The notes under the pieces were generated by a model. The model had not been told where the DNA came from and ran no database searches. It worked only from the letters and a program-made list of their open reading frames with translations. 64,000 nucleotides of DNA from Lineus longissimus (lineage: Eukaryota; Nemertea; Pilidiophora; Heteronemertea; Lineidae): contig NC_088321.1 in the NCBI RefSeq assembly GCF_910592395.1, positions 8,120,001 to 8,184,000 of the forward strand, in the 5' to 3' direction. Positions 21,889-32,470 of this stretch are shown one piece after another. The position numbers were made by a program, and so were the translations under genes. The first letter of the stretch is position 1. Each line of letters starts with the position of its first letter.

Positions 21889-22563
21889 TGTTCCCAGCGT
21901 CCCTGAGGTTAACGAACATCCCTCAAGAGACCTGGTGCCGTAGACCGATGCTGAACTTGCAGACATACTAACTTAGCAGAGAATGAACTCGGAAGGCAGG
22001 AGTAATCATATAATAGTTTATTTGTACTTACTTGATATAGGAGTTTCTGATCTAGCTAGACACTATTGGATGCAAGCTGGGCCGCCCAAGAGAGGTAAGA
22101 GAGAGAGAGAGCCGGCGTGCCCAGTACTTAAATACCCAGATGCCAAGTCACGAGCTCAGAGTCCAGGATTACGGAAGACGAATACTAATTAAAGGAGCAA
22201 CCCGGTCCAGGATACGAGGCCGTCCAGAGAGAGACCTAACAATGTCAAGTGCCTCCCCCTGGTAGCTGAAGACCATTGGGAAGCTATGATTGGACGCCTC
22301 GTACCAGGTGACTATGATCGGAACGTTAACTGTGCCAAGATCACCGGCCATCCCTTTAAGGACTTACTGCTGTCACCGCAATCCTCCGACTTGGAACCGC
22401 GTGACTCGAACCCCTGGACTCACTGCTTATATTGTATAATAATATTAATCAAGGCTAAGAACAATGACGAATAGCTTGATAAGGCACGTTCGGTATACTT
22501 CAAACGAATTCAGTTAACCCTATGAACACCGTGAAGCCTACCTTTTAAGGGCTTCACGGTACA
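21889..22563 (-). repeat. 5' LTR (675 bp)
   Basis: Same sequence as 6187-6861. On the minus strand it has a TATAAG box at about 22432-22426, then a GTAAGT splice donor at 22031-22026, three bases, and an AATAAA signal at 22022-22017. The hairpin at the U3 end lies at about 22530-22562. The donor and poly(A) signal nearly touching is notable; see findings. Confidence 0.95.
22026..22031 (-). promoter_or_regulatory. Candidate major splice donor in the 5' LTR
   Basis: The minus strand reads ATCAAGTAAGTACAAATAAAC. GTAAGT is a near-consensus donor upstream of gag and could supply the leader for env and RING mRNAs. An equivalent copy exists in the 3' LTR (6324-6329). Use as donor is inferred. Confidence 0.5.
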
Positions 22564-22567
22564 ATTG
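22564..22567. repeat. Target-site duplication ATTG, right copy
   Basis: Matches 6183-6186 and bounds the large LTR element on its transcriptional 5' side. Confidence 0.85.
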
Positions 22568-23037
22568 TTAACCCTTGTGTAGTATACATTATTGTAGTGT
22601 AAAGTTAGTTTATATTGTACCGCTGTAGAAGTAACGTGTTATCTTTAGTTGTATTAAAGTTACTTTCGTGTTACCTTCTTCGTCGGTTGTGTTGTGTGGG
22701 ATACCTTGTCCATACTGGCGTGGTGGCAGCAGTGGGATTACGAACCTTCTGACAAACCGTACCAATCATGAAAAAAAACAACAACAAGACTCTTCTCACA
22801 ATATACGTGGATGTTCTCGCACAACTCCGTGAATACGCACGGGATATCAACCGGAATAGAACTGTAAGTGTAACCTTACTGTGACTCTGTCGTCATAATA
22901 CAGCGTGCACCGAAACAGTGATGTGTTACTAAGACCGAGGCTATAAACTCATTCGAAAGTTGGAGACAGAATCTGGTATTATATTATACACACTGTCCCT
23001 AGATGCTGACTTCACACCGTTTCTGATAGACGGCAAA

Positions 23038-23802
23038 TAGTGGGGAAAGAAAACAAAAGCAGCTCCACTCCGTGGCTTCAAAAACGATCCAGATACGGTT
23101 GCCAAAGCCAAAAGACGCACCGCAGAGCAGAAAGCCAGCCAGCTTGAGTTAATGCTAGGTCAAATCGCTAACTTTTGTCCTATAATCTCTAGAAACACTA
23201 TCGTGAAAAACTCTACGTCTATCGAAAGGATTTGGCAAAAGATCCGCCTCCATTTTGATTTCCAGACCACAGGAGGACACTTATTGGACTTTGCCGAAAT
23301 TCATCTCGAACCCGATGAACGCCCCGAGGACCTATACCAAAGGTTAACGGCGTTCGTCGAGGACAACTTACTCAGAGCTAACGGCATATCTCACCATGGG
23401 GGACAAGTCGGTGGGGACGAAGATCTCAGCCCCACCCTTGAAAACCTCATTGTTGAGACTGATACACCCAGACATGCCAAAGCTGGTAAAACAGAGATAT
23501 GGCACAGAACTTAGGTCCAAAACTTTAGCATCTATTAAAACCAGAAATTTCACAAGCTCTGGAATCGTTACTTAATGAGATCCATACGTCTGAAACAGTC
23601 AAAGTGATGCGTGCTGATGCATCACGACACTACAGACCGAAACCAAGTGCCACCCGCCCACCTACCAAAGCAACGAATTATCGGAGCAAATCGTGTCCGC
23701 TTTGCAAACAAGCGGGCCGCTCAGAGTATAGCCATTACCTCAGTGAGTGTCGACACCTCCCCGAAAATGACCGCCATACATGGTCAAGGCACGCCAAATA
23801 AT
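23038..23802 (+). pseudogene. Gag-like relic of Gypsy A
   Basis: The reading 23152-23514 contains [14 protein letters not shown] and [17 protein letters not shown], typical of the capsid region in a Gypsy family common in marine invertebrates. A second frame at 23604-23801 has a zinc-finger-like CPLCKQAGRSEYSHYLSEC. Frameshifts near 23515 and 23800 break it. The protease follows. Confidence 0.65.
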
Positions 23803-24380
23803 AGAAGTCCTCGAAAGTGACGTCGACAAGGAGGACGAACATTTGCCCTCAATCGATTCACACACCTACTCTGATGATCACCGAGACCCGTCCTCAACTG
23901 CAAGTAGAATTCGTGTCAGCCAGTCACCCTATATCGATGCGTTCTATAGACATTTTAGTACCCGTATAACGATAGACAGTGGCGCTACAGGGAACATGAT
24001 CAGTCTATCCGCTGTGAAAAGACTAAATATCGACATTCGCAATAGCTCTCAATCTGCTCACCAAGCAGACGGTTCCTCACCACTTAAAGTGATTGGTGAA
24101 ACAAGAGTTTCATTCGTTCGGCACAAACAAGAACTCTTTTTTGAAGGAATAGTGATCGAACACTTGGACGTAAACAGTTCTGGCAGGCATTCCATTCATG
24201 GAACATAATGACATTTTAATCAGACCCGCTAAGCATGAAATCAAACTCAAAAATGGTTCAACGTACATTTATGAGTCACTACACGCTACTGCATCCGAAA
24301 GTCACGCTGTCCGTCGCACTTATGTTCTCCGCGGTCCTGTACAACAATTTGGCCAGGTGAGTGCATTGAAGTTGAACTAA
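23780..24380 (+). pseudogene. Retropepsin relic of Gypsy A
   Basis: The frame 23780-24208 has RITIDSGATGNMISLSAV, with the DSGA active-site motif, and SAHQADGSSPLKVIGETR, then a second frame at 24198-24380 with MEHNDILIRPAKHEI. These are the flap and C-terminal parts of a Gypsy aspartic protease. The frame shift near 24195 and earlier breaks disable it. Confidence 0.75.
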
Positions 24381-24599
24381 CATCAGACGATCCAATCGAC
24401 CGCGACTCCGAATACGCAATCGAACCTCGCCCAGATTCGAGTCGCACCGATGAAACATGGCCGATCCCAGATATCATTACCAGTGTCGCGGGAAAAATCC
24501 GTATCCCAAACATGACAAATAAACCGGTTACGCTAAAGCGAAATGAACATCTCTGTCAAATGATAAACCGGCAGGTCTATCTGTAAAAAACAACATCTA

Positions 24600-25812
24600 C
24601 AGGCCGACCGCAAGCAAACTCCATCAAAAAACACTCTGCCAATGTTTGCCTTGACCCAGACGGTATATTTCCAACTGACATAGCCGCTAAATTCCGGTCA
24701 ACTCTAGATGAGTATGACAGCGTCTTTAACCCTGAATATAAAGGCTATAACGGTGCTTCCGGTCCATTCGAAGCTAAAGTAAATATGGGTCCCGTACAAC
24801 CTCCACAACGAAAGGGCCGCCTACCACAATACGCCCGCAACCAACTTGTAGAACTCCAGGACAAATTTGACACTCTTGAAGAACAAGGTGTGTTCAAACG
24901 TCCTGAAGACTTAGGTATAACTGCAGATTATCTGAACCCTTCATTTCTAGCCAAGAAGCCCAATGGTGGGTTTCGGCTTGTCACAGCATTTGCGGACGTG
25001 GGCCGTTACAGCAAGCCCCAGCCATCGCTAATGCCTGACGTTAATTCTACCTTACGCCACATCGCCCAATGGAAGTATGTAATAACCACAGATCTCACTA
25101 GCGCTTTCTATCAGATTCCACTTTCGCGTGATTCCATGAAATACTGCTGAGTATGCACCCCCTTCCGTGGAGTTCGTGTGTATATCCGATCCGCAATGGG
25201 CATACCAGGCTCAGAAACCGCACTGGGAAAGCGAATGTGCCGTGTCACTGGTCATCTTCTTCCGGAAGGTATAGTTGCTAAAATAGCAGACGACCTCTAC
25301 ATAGGAGGCGACACTCCTGAAGAACTATGGCTTAACTTCAGAAAGTTCCTGCCCGCCCTCCATGTTAATGGACTAGCGCTGTCCGCTCCAAAACAGTAAT
25401 CGCACCGAAAAGCACAACAATCCTTGATTGGATTTGGAACTTGGGCACCCTTAGAGCTAACCCCCACCGCATTGCTACCCTGAGTAATTGTAACCTCCCC
25501 GAAAAAGTGAAAGATCTTCGGTCTTTCGTTGGAGCATACAAAGTCCTCGCTCGAGTAATTCCAAACTGCTCTAACGCGTTAGTCGAATTAGACAAGTTTA
25601 ATGCAGGGCGCGAGTCAAAAGAGAAAATCGAATGGTCAGACGATACACGCGAAGCATTCAAAAATGCTCAGAAAATACTAGGATCACACCGTAGCATCAC
25701 GCTACCACGCACAGAAGACTGGCTTGTGGTATTCGACTCGATGACTCGACGACGCGATGGCTCGATGACGCGATCGTTGCTATGGATTTTGCTAAAATAC
25801 GGAATCCCATGA
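24600..25812 (+). pseudogene. RT relic of Gypsy A
   Basis: The block at 24785-25150 has [18 protein letters not shown] and [12 protein letters not shown] (RT fingers and palm). A TGA at 25148-25150 then interrupts. The block at 25178-25399 has [11 protein letters not shown] and IADDLYIGG, where ADD is the catalytic box. The block at 25441-25720 has the connection into RNase H with VKDLRSFVGAYKVLARVIP. The domain is cut at 25720 by the MULE-like element; the codons after it at 25721-25812 belong to that insertion. Confidence 0.85.
25712..25720. repeat. 9-bp target duplication CAGAAGACT, left copy
   Basis: CAGAAGACT lies here and again at 26664-26672. Excising the element and one copy restores an open RNase H frame, which confirms the boundary. 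Confidence 0.9.
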
Positions 25813-26663
25813 TCCTGGTCTCCGGGCTACCGCTGCAACAGCAGAGGTTTTAGCTCGGCCTTCCCATACCCAGTTACGGTATGTAGAAGGATGTGCCCCC
25901 CCCCCCCCCCAGCCATGGCCACTGAAGATTGGTCCCCGCGATTGATTTTGATATTTAAAGGACTCGCGGAAGTTTCATAGCATGCAAAATGACCGGAGAT
26001 TTAATTGACAAACAAGCTTCTAGTGGCCAATGTCAGATGTCATGTGGTAGTCTGTCAACAATCGGAATTTCGCATATGTGCAGTTTTTTAGACTCAGTCA
26101 CTCAGTCCCTCTTCCCCCTTGTCCGTCATTAAAGGCATTCAAGTGTGTTGGTCAACCATGACTATCTCCTTTGTCCCTCCACCACAGGCCTAGTTTCCCC
26201 TTATGACATCACTATTTCGGACACTCAGCGCCCCATTTCTGGAAAGGTGTAGGACATTTAATATTGCCGTGCTGAACGGATATCCAGAGCCAACCTTGTC
26301 TCCAGGAACTCGCGTGTCATTTTAACATTGGAATTTCTGCTCGTAAAGAACCTGGGTAGGAGGTTGATCTGAACCAGCTATATTTAGGTGTATTTAGCTG
26401 TGTTGACGGTAAGCTTGCATAGCAACATGGCGCATGGTTTTATCAAAAATGCGAACTTGTAGGAAACGAAAAATGGTCGGATTAGATACGGTGAAAACAG
26501 CTGGAAAGGGGTTGGTAATGATCGGGTTCTTTTTTATTTTCCTCCACTTATGATTCTATGTATAAATTACAGGCCAGGCAGTGATATTCTTTAAAAAGAT
26601 TCCAACTTGATCGCGTCATCGAGTCATCGCGTCGTCGAGTCATCGAGTCGAATACCACAAGCC
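25721..26663. mobile_element. 943-bp Mutator-like non-autonomous element
   Basis: The ends are inverted repeats of about 55 bp beginning GGCTTGTGGTATTCGACTCG, with a run of GATGACTCGACGACGCGAT-type motifs inside the arms and a single mismatch. The 9-bp duplication CAGAAGACT flanks it. A 9-bp TSD is typical of the Mutator superfamily; the assignment is inference. Inside are a 15-C tract (25896-25910) and, at 26112-26251, a segment that recurs inverted at 54095-54234. No transposase is encoded. Confidence 0.85.
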
Positions 26664-27620
26664 CAGAAGACTTACTCTGGATCGTTACTGATGGCGCTTT
26701 CCGTAAACCAGGCTTAGGCGCTACATTGTACGTAACGCGCGCAAATAAACTACGCCCAGCTGGATACTTCAGTGCAAAACTTCGTGATCGACAATCAACA
26801 TGGGTACCATGCGAGGTAGAGGCATTGTGTATTGTAGCTGCGATCAAACATTTCAGTCCGTATATCGTTCAGTCCTGCGTACTAACTGACAGTAAGCCAT
26901 GCGTACAGGCCTTTGGAAAAAAGGCTGCCGCGGTGAATTTTCGGCCAGTCCCCGTGCCTCTACATTTATATCCATAGCAAGTAGATACCAAGTATCTATC
27001 CGTCACCAAGTATCTATCTGGATCCGCAATACTCCAATCAGACTTTGCGAGTCGAAATGCCGCACAATGCGCAGACACTTCCTGTCAGATTTGTAGTTTT
27101 ATCAGACAAACAGAAGACTCAGTCGTCCGACGTACACCGGTATCCATCCCAGGCATAATATCTGGCCAAGCAAAACTGCCGTATACAGGCAGGACCTCTT
27201 GGCTATCAATGCATTCTGATTGTCCTGATTTGAGGGGAACACATGCCCACCTCAAACAAGGAACCAGACCATCCAAGAAGATAACTAATGCCAAAGACAT
27301 CAAGAGATACTTTAACTCGGTAACAATCTCCAAAGATGGTATTTTAGTTGTCCCTCAAAATGAACCGCTAGCTCCTACGCGCGCATTGTAGTCCCCCGAC
27401 AAGTCTTGGATGTACTACTAAGCGCCCTCCATATCCAGCTAAAGCACCCTCTTTACATGGACAAAGCCATAGAACAAGTCGCAGAAGGATGTCACTTGTG
27501 CAATTCATGCACTGCAGAGTACACCTAAAGTGCTGGTGAAACAATCAACCTGTGAACCACCGGACACAGTTGGCACCTCATTCGCTGGTGATGTGATTAA
27601 ACGCAACAAAAGCTGTCGCA
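26664..27620 (+). pseudogene. RNase H and integrase N-part of Gypsy A
   Basis: Directly after the MULE-like element the frame continues with [19 protein letters not shown], an RNase H start, then [12 protein letters not shown] and [14 protein letters not shown]. After a small disruption at 26976-27030 (including a duplicated CAAGTATCTATC motif) come the [14 protein letters not shown] segment and an integrase zinc-binding region with HIQLKHP and CHLCNSC at about 27440-27510. Several stops follow, and the frame is lost at about 27620, where the LINE begins. Confidence 0.75.
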
Positions 27621-28119
27621 AGCGCAAGATGTAATACCTAATCGCACTGATACAGAAAATGTCTCTCCTACTATACATTGGAACACTATTGTAGAGAATA
27701 AATTTGATTCAATTTGCAGAGACGATAACACGATCCAAAATAAGGAAGATATCGCTACTCTACCACGCAATACTGCCAGTACGCCACCTAAGCCAATCGG
27801 GACAGTGATATTCACGAACCAGTGCGTCACTCAGAAGCAAGTGGGAGATAGCAGAAGCAGTAGTGCTCTGGAATCATCGAGGAGATCCGAAGATGTATTC
27901 CTTGGCGTTACCAGAAACCGCCGTCAGAGAAAAGCGGTCGTATTCGATGAGATTGTTAACTTCTTAGAAAATCAAGGTGTTAAAACCCCAAGGGTTAGGT
28001 TGATGAAAAGCAAAGTAACCCAATCAGCAAAGGTTATAATAGACGAAAGGGATAAAGACGCACTTCTTGGTGAATGCTTTTGGCCGGAGGGAATCGCCTG
28101 TCGCGAATGGTTCGATTAG
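27620..28119 (+). pseudogene. LINE ORF1 C-terminal part
   Basis: An open frame of about 165 codons ends at 28119. Its last 80 residues include VFLGVTRNRRQ, VKTPRVRLMKSK and ECFWPEGIACREWF. The WPxGIxxR ending is typical of the RNA-binding protein that precedes the endonuclease in several marine-invertebrate LINEs. The N-terminus is missing or lost at the junction with Gypsy A. The endonuclease starts about 80 bases downstream. Confidence 0.6.
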
Positions 28120-28198
28120 TCCGTCCAGAGCTGAGAGAAATCAGTACTAAACGCTTATGTGATGAATGAGTCAAATATTACATTCCTTCGGGACAACG

Positions 28199-29819
28199 AA
28201 CTTAAGGTCGCTTGTTGGAACGCCCGTGGTGCTTTGTAAGGCGCAGACTATATTGACCACCTGCTTAAAGCCTGGTCTACACTAGCAAACATTCGCCAAC
28301 AATTGTTGGCCAACATGAGCCAACATCATGTTGGCGAATGTTTTGGGACCCGTCCACACTTTCAAACACAGGCAAACATTGCCAAACAAGTTTGACTAAG
28401 TTTGGCCGTGTTTGGCATGAATTTGAGGGCAATTTGGAGGGAAAATCAGTCATTTCTCTTCATTTTTTCTTTAAAACAATGGAGAACCACAGGAAGAAAG
28501 CATGCCTAGGTGCTTCAGCAGCAATTCTTTCAGTTGTGATTAACCCCCGTCGCCGCCGCAACTGACAAAAGCCATACTTGTGGAAAAAGCATGCATGGGG
28601 CCTATCACTGCCTCCTTCAAGAGTTAATGGCCTCAGACTTCAAAAGCCTCAAGAATTTCCTACGGATGGATGAAGCTTTTCGTATTCCGAAATTAAGTGT
28701 TCAATTTATTGAAATTGCCATTCTCTATCTTTCATTGAGGCTGCCATTTTGTTCCAGTAGCTCCATCACATGATCCAAATCTGTTCCCTGATTGGCTGCT
28801 GATTGCCCAACACCGACCAACATGTTGTTCAGAAGTAGCATGGCCTAACATAGGCCAACATTGGCCAACAAGTTGGCTGATGTTTTCACTTGTTTTTGGA
28901 CCCGTCCACACTGGCAAACAATAGCAAACATGCCTCTGCAACAAGGCCCAACACGATGTTGGCCAACATTTGTTGGTTCATGTTGGCTAGTGTAGACCGG
29001 GCTTAAGTCGAGCAGTTTAGATATCTTAGGAGTTTGTGAACACTGGCTTTACCCAGATTATCTAAAATTTCTCCAACCAATCGAGAATATTCGTCGCATG
29101 GTGTCTCTGACAATGACCTTCTTTCCTCACATACGAATCGCCGTGGTAAAGGAGGAGTCGCTATAATGTGGCATACGTCCCTATCTCACTTGGTAAGAAC
29201 TTTGGATATAGAAAGTGATCGTATAGTAGGAATAAGCCTCTCTCTCATAAACCGCAGACCAGTTTTCATTCTGATGGCTTACTTACCAAATTCCAATCAC
29301 CCAGTGGAATTCTTTATCGAATACTTAGAATACCTTGCCGAAATACATGATTTTTATGATTCTGCCGGAGATGTAATAGTTATGGGGGACCTCAACGCCC
29401 AAACTGGTGGGGCTAGAACCCCAACTGTTCAGAATTGCCGCAGGACACGAGCGCTAACTAACTTTCTCAATGGTGCAAATCCCGATCATCTACCAGTATT
29501 CTCGGTAATAAAGCCCTACACACGCGGTGATGGCACCGGCTCCACTGCGTGTCATGTTAATGTCAAACGCTCCAAACGCATAAAACTCCATTGGGCACGT
29601 TGTATCCGGTCTGATTTCGGTAAAATCGAACAATATCGGACAATTCTAAAAGCCAAACTACCAGTTTTTAAACCCGATATCGTAAGTTCAAGTGATGAGG
29701 TAGACAAGTATTACAAGGATATCATAAATGCGATGGTGAACGCGGCGGCGCTTTGTATACCTATAAGCCGGTTTAACAAAAGACTCCGTCCTTATTGGAA
29801 CGATTGTCTGAAAGACTGA
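28199..29819 (+). pseudogene. LINE endonuclease, interrupted by a MITE
   Basis: The endonuclease starts with LKVACWNARGAL at about 28205, then a stop, then DYIDHLL at 28250. After the MITE the frame continues in register with LDILGVCEHWLYPDYL (29010-29060). The block 29166-29819 contains FILMAYLPNSN and VIVMGDLNAQTGG, the endonuclease core, then an internal deletion before the linker ending RPYWNDCLKD. A stop at 29819 and several frameshifts disable it. Confidence 0.8.
28269..29003. mobile_element. PIF/Harbinger-type MITE (TSD TAA)
   Basis: A 735-bp element has ends AGCCTGGTCTACACTAGC and the inverse GCTAGTGTAGACCGGGCT, flanked by TAA (28266-28268 and 29004-29006). A 3-bp TWA target is characteristic of PIF/Harbinger. 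Both ends are full of short GCCAACA and TTGGC repeats. Removing it restores the endonuclease frame. A Harbinger transposase relic in this same window (62991-63975) shows the superfamily is present in the genome. Confidence 0.8.
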
Positions 29820-29828
29820 CACATTAAA

Positions 29829-32250
29829 ATGCGCAAAACACGGCATGCCTGGGTATTGGCAGGAAGACCCAGTGCACCCGTCAATACGATACGGAAGCAA
29901 TATAAGGACAGCAAAAGACTATTTCGGGCTGAAATGAGGCGTTTGAATGAAAAACTCGAAGAAAAATTTTATGACGAAATAAACGAGGCAGCAGAAGTCG
30001 ATCAAATTCAGTTCTGGAAATTGTTAAAAAGTAAGATTCGCGATCCCGAAAGACCACCTCCGCCAATGCGTTTTGACGGTGAAGTGGTTTACGATACACG
30101 AGATATCATTTGTAAATGGGCCGACTACTTTGCGAATCTGTACACTCCGGATCGTAGCGGTAAATACGACGAAACATTCAGACAAGAAGTCGAAAAGAAA
30201 GTGCGCGAAATGGAAACTGAGTCGCAGGAAAACTACATTTCTGTGTTGGACACTCTCTTCACTCAGGAGGAAGTCTCGTTATGCATGACTTTCCTCACAA
30301 ATGGCAAAGCAGCAGGTCTAGACAGGGTTTCAAATGAACATCTAAAGTATGGGGGTCCTGATCTCGCGAAGGCACTGGCCAACCTGTTCAACCAATTCAT
30401 GTTAACAGAGCACAGACCAAAATCCGCGAAACAAGGTGTCATCCATACCCTGTTTAAAGGGAAAGGAAAGAACAGATGTGAACCCAACAGTTATCGCCCG
30501 ATAACCTTATTGCCAACAGTGTACAAACTTTTTGAACGTCTCATTCTAGAACGGATTAAGAAACGGATCAATGACGCGAACATTGCATTCCCAAATGCAC
30601 AACAAAGCGCATATAAAAAACAACGGAGTTGCGTTTCAACTTGCTTCGTGTTTGAAGAAACTGTTTCGCATTTATCAGAAAGGCACTCGAAGGTTTATAC
30701 CTGTTTTCTCGACGCGGCTAAGGCCTTTGATAGTGTTTGGCTGGACGGCTTGTTCTACAACCTTTTAACTTTGGTGTGCGTGGAAGATTATGGCGTCTTA
30801 TTAAGCACTGCTATCACGACATAGAAAGCTGTGTCGCGGAAAACGATATGCGTTCCCCCTCGTTCAGCGTTAACCAAGGCGCGTTCGCCAGGGAGGAGTA
30901 CTCTCCACTTGGCTTTATTTGCTATATATGGATGAACTTCTCTAATCTCTCGAGGACACTGGTGTTGGCGTAAAACTTGGACAAATAGAAGGTGGCTCAC
31001 CCTGCCATGCGGACGATTTAACCCTTGTCGCGTTAGCCAAATATGGTTTAGACTGTATGATGCCATGTAGCTTTAAATAATCTGTCAAGTGGAGGTACGT
31101 CTATAACTCGGACAAATGCATAGTTATTGTTTTGGTGAGACCCCACATCAGTGGCAAGCGATCAGCTGCGATCGAACTTGGTGGCTTGGGCGAAAATCGA
31201 GCGAAAGAAGCTACCACTCTAACACATCTCGGAACAATACAGGACAAATATCGTCGCACGACAACACTGGCAATCACAGCTGCGCAAAAGCTGAAGAAAA
31301 CTCGTATGTGCATCTTAGGGCCGGGAATGCAACCGAACAAATTCAACCCGATTTCCAGTCATAAACTTTACCGCAGGATATGTCTTCCAAGGCATTGTAT
31401 GGCAGCGAACTCTGGTCTAGTATGTCAGAGAGGGACTTGATGATTCTCGAGCGAGTCCATCGGTTCTGCCTCAAAAGGATGCAAGGTTTCAGCAGGTTAA
31501 CTAGAACTGTGACTGCACAAGCCATGATTGGCAGTGTGAGTCTAAAGGCTTATATTGATAAACAGTGTCTTCTCTTCTTCGGAAAACTGACAAGGATGGA
31601 TGAACAATCTCACCCCAGACGAATCTTTGACTTTAGATTTCAGTCAATAAAAGATAGAAATAACAGATCCGAGACCTGTCTCGGATACATTCAAACCTTG
31701 TAAAAGTCATGGACAAATACGATCTGTCGAACGCCTTAAATGTGTACACCGATAGCGGTGAACTCGCGCCATCAGACATTACCTGGAAGTCTTTGGTTGA
31801 CAAGTCAGTTCTTGATAATGAAAACAAACGTTTTTTCCGCCGAGTGTGTAAAAAACAATCTCCTAAGAGTAGCAAACATTAAGAAATCATTAGATTATCC
31901 CTCTCTCATATAAATCGCTTCTCAGCCAGATCCAAAACACAGACAGGACTATGCCTTTCTCGCGAAATTAAACATACTGTCAGAAACAATTGTAGAGACT
32001 CAATGCAACCGTTGTAACCAATGCTATACCAATCCGCAGGTGCACTTCTTTTGTGGGTGTTCAGGCTATTCAGCCTATAGAGAAGATTTCTGGGAACAAG
32101 TTGTAAATGATCTCCCAGTTGACATATATAAGTGCCCTTCTTTGGAACATGAATGATGTAGAGCTAACATAAACTTTGCTGGGTAAGCAACTCAGCTCAT
32201 CAGACTTTGATGTAAACATGTCCCTCCTAAAGATCACAGCCAAATGCTGG
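29829..32250 (+). pseudogene. LINE reverse transcriptase and C-terminal zinc segment
   Basis: The frame 29829-30824 (331 residues) has the RT fingers GKAAGLDRVSNEHLKYGG, NSYRPITLLPTVYKLFER and FLDAAKAFDSVW. The palm catalytic segment at 30740-31080 is scrambled by frameshifts and shows only ADDLT-like remnants near 31010. The thumb and C-part at 31380-31703 has ALYGSELWSSMSERD. Near 31990-32080 a cysteine-rich CNRCNQCYTNPQVHFFCGCS segment resembles the C-terminal zinc region of LINE RTs. The copy is inactive. Confidence 0.8.
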
Positions 32251-32404
32251 AGTGTACATGTATAACGTAATTTAATAATCTCATGTTAAACTACTATAAG
32301 CGTGCCTTACAGTTATTGCTCAAACGCATTTGAACTGTTGTACATAGCTTTTTTTTCTTGTATTATTAATGTCCCTGTATTTTGTTTGACTTTCACTGTA
32401 AGTG

Positions 32405-32470
32405 TTAGAATCTTCTATGAGGAGGAATAAACAGATATATATATACACCACATCCTCCCTCATAGAAGAT
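32405..32470. repeat. Short inverted repeat at the LINE/Gypsy junction
   Basis: TCTTCTATGAGGAGG near 32411 pairs with CCTCCCTCATAGAAGA at about 32454-32469. It brackets the AT-rich junction where Gypsy A integrase resumes. It may be chance or a trace of the LINE insertion. Confidence 0.4.

Larger units (their letters stand above)
6187..22563 (-). mobile_element. Complete 16.4-kb Ty3/Gypsy-type retroelement with env, RING gene and chromodomain
   Basis: A full-length LTR retroelement on the minus strand: 5' LTR 22563-21889, PBS 21888-21871, gag 21658-20051, pol 20053-13959 by -1 frameshift, env 13831-11183, RING ORF 11084-10002, 3' non-coding 10001-6862, polypurine tract 6870-6864, 3' LTR 6861-6187. 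Every coding frame is open over its expected length. The LTRs look identical and the TSD is perfect, so the insertion is recent. The domain order PR-RT-RNase H-IN places it in the Ty3/Gypsy (Metaviridae) group. At 16.4 kb it is far longer than the usual 5-10 kb. It probably inserted into older repeat DNA, because the flanks belong to a decayed LINE on one side and a decayed Gypsy on the other. Confidence 0.95.
27620..32430 (+). mobile_element. LINE inserted in Gypsy A integrase
   Basis: A 4.8-kb plus-strand non-LTR retrotransposon with ORF1 C-part, endonuclease, RT and C-terminal zinc segment. It splits the integrase of Gypsy A, which resumes at about 32440 with TTSSLIEDERHKTIRD. It carries a Harbinger-type MITE at 28269-29003. 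I could not find clean target duplications, so its ends are approximate. Confidence 0.75.

Noticed and set aside
22718-22740. Second full LTR element starting at the PBS-like TGGTGGCAGCAG
   Set aside because: Only fragmentary LTR sequence upstream and no 3' LTR; kept as part of decayed Gypsy A.
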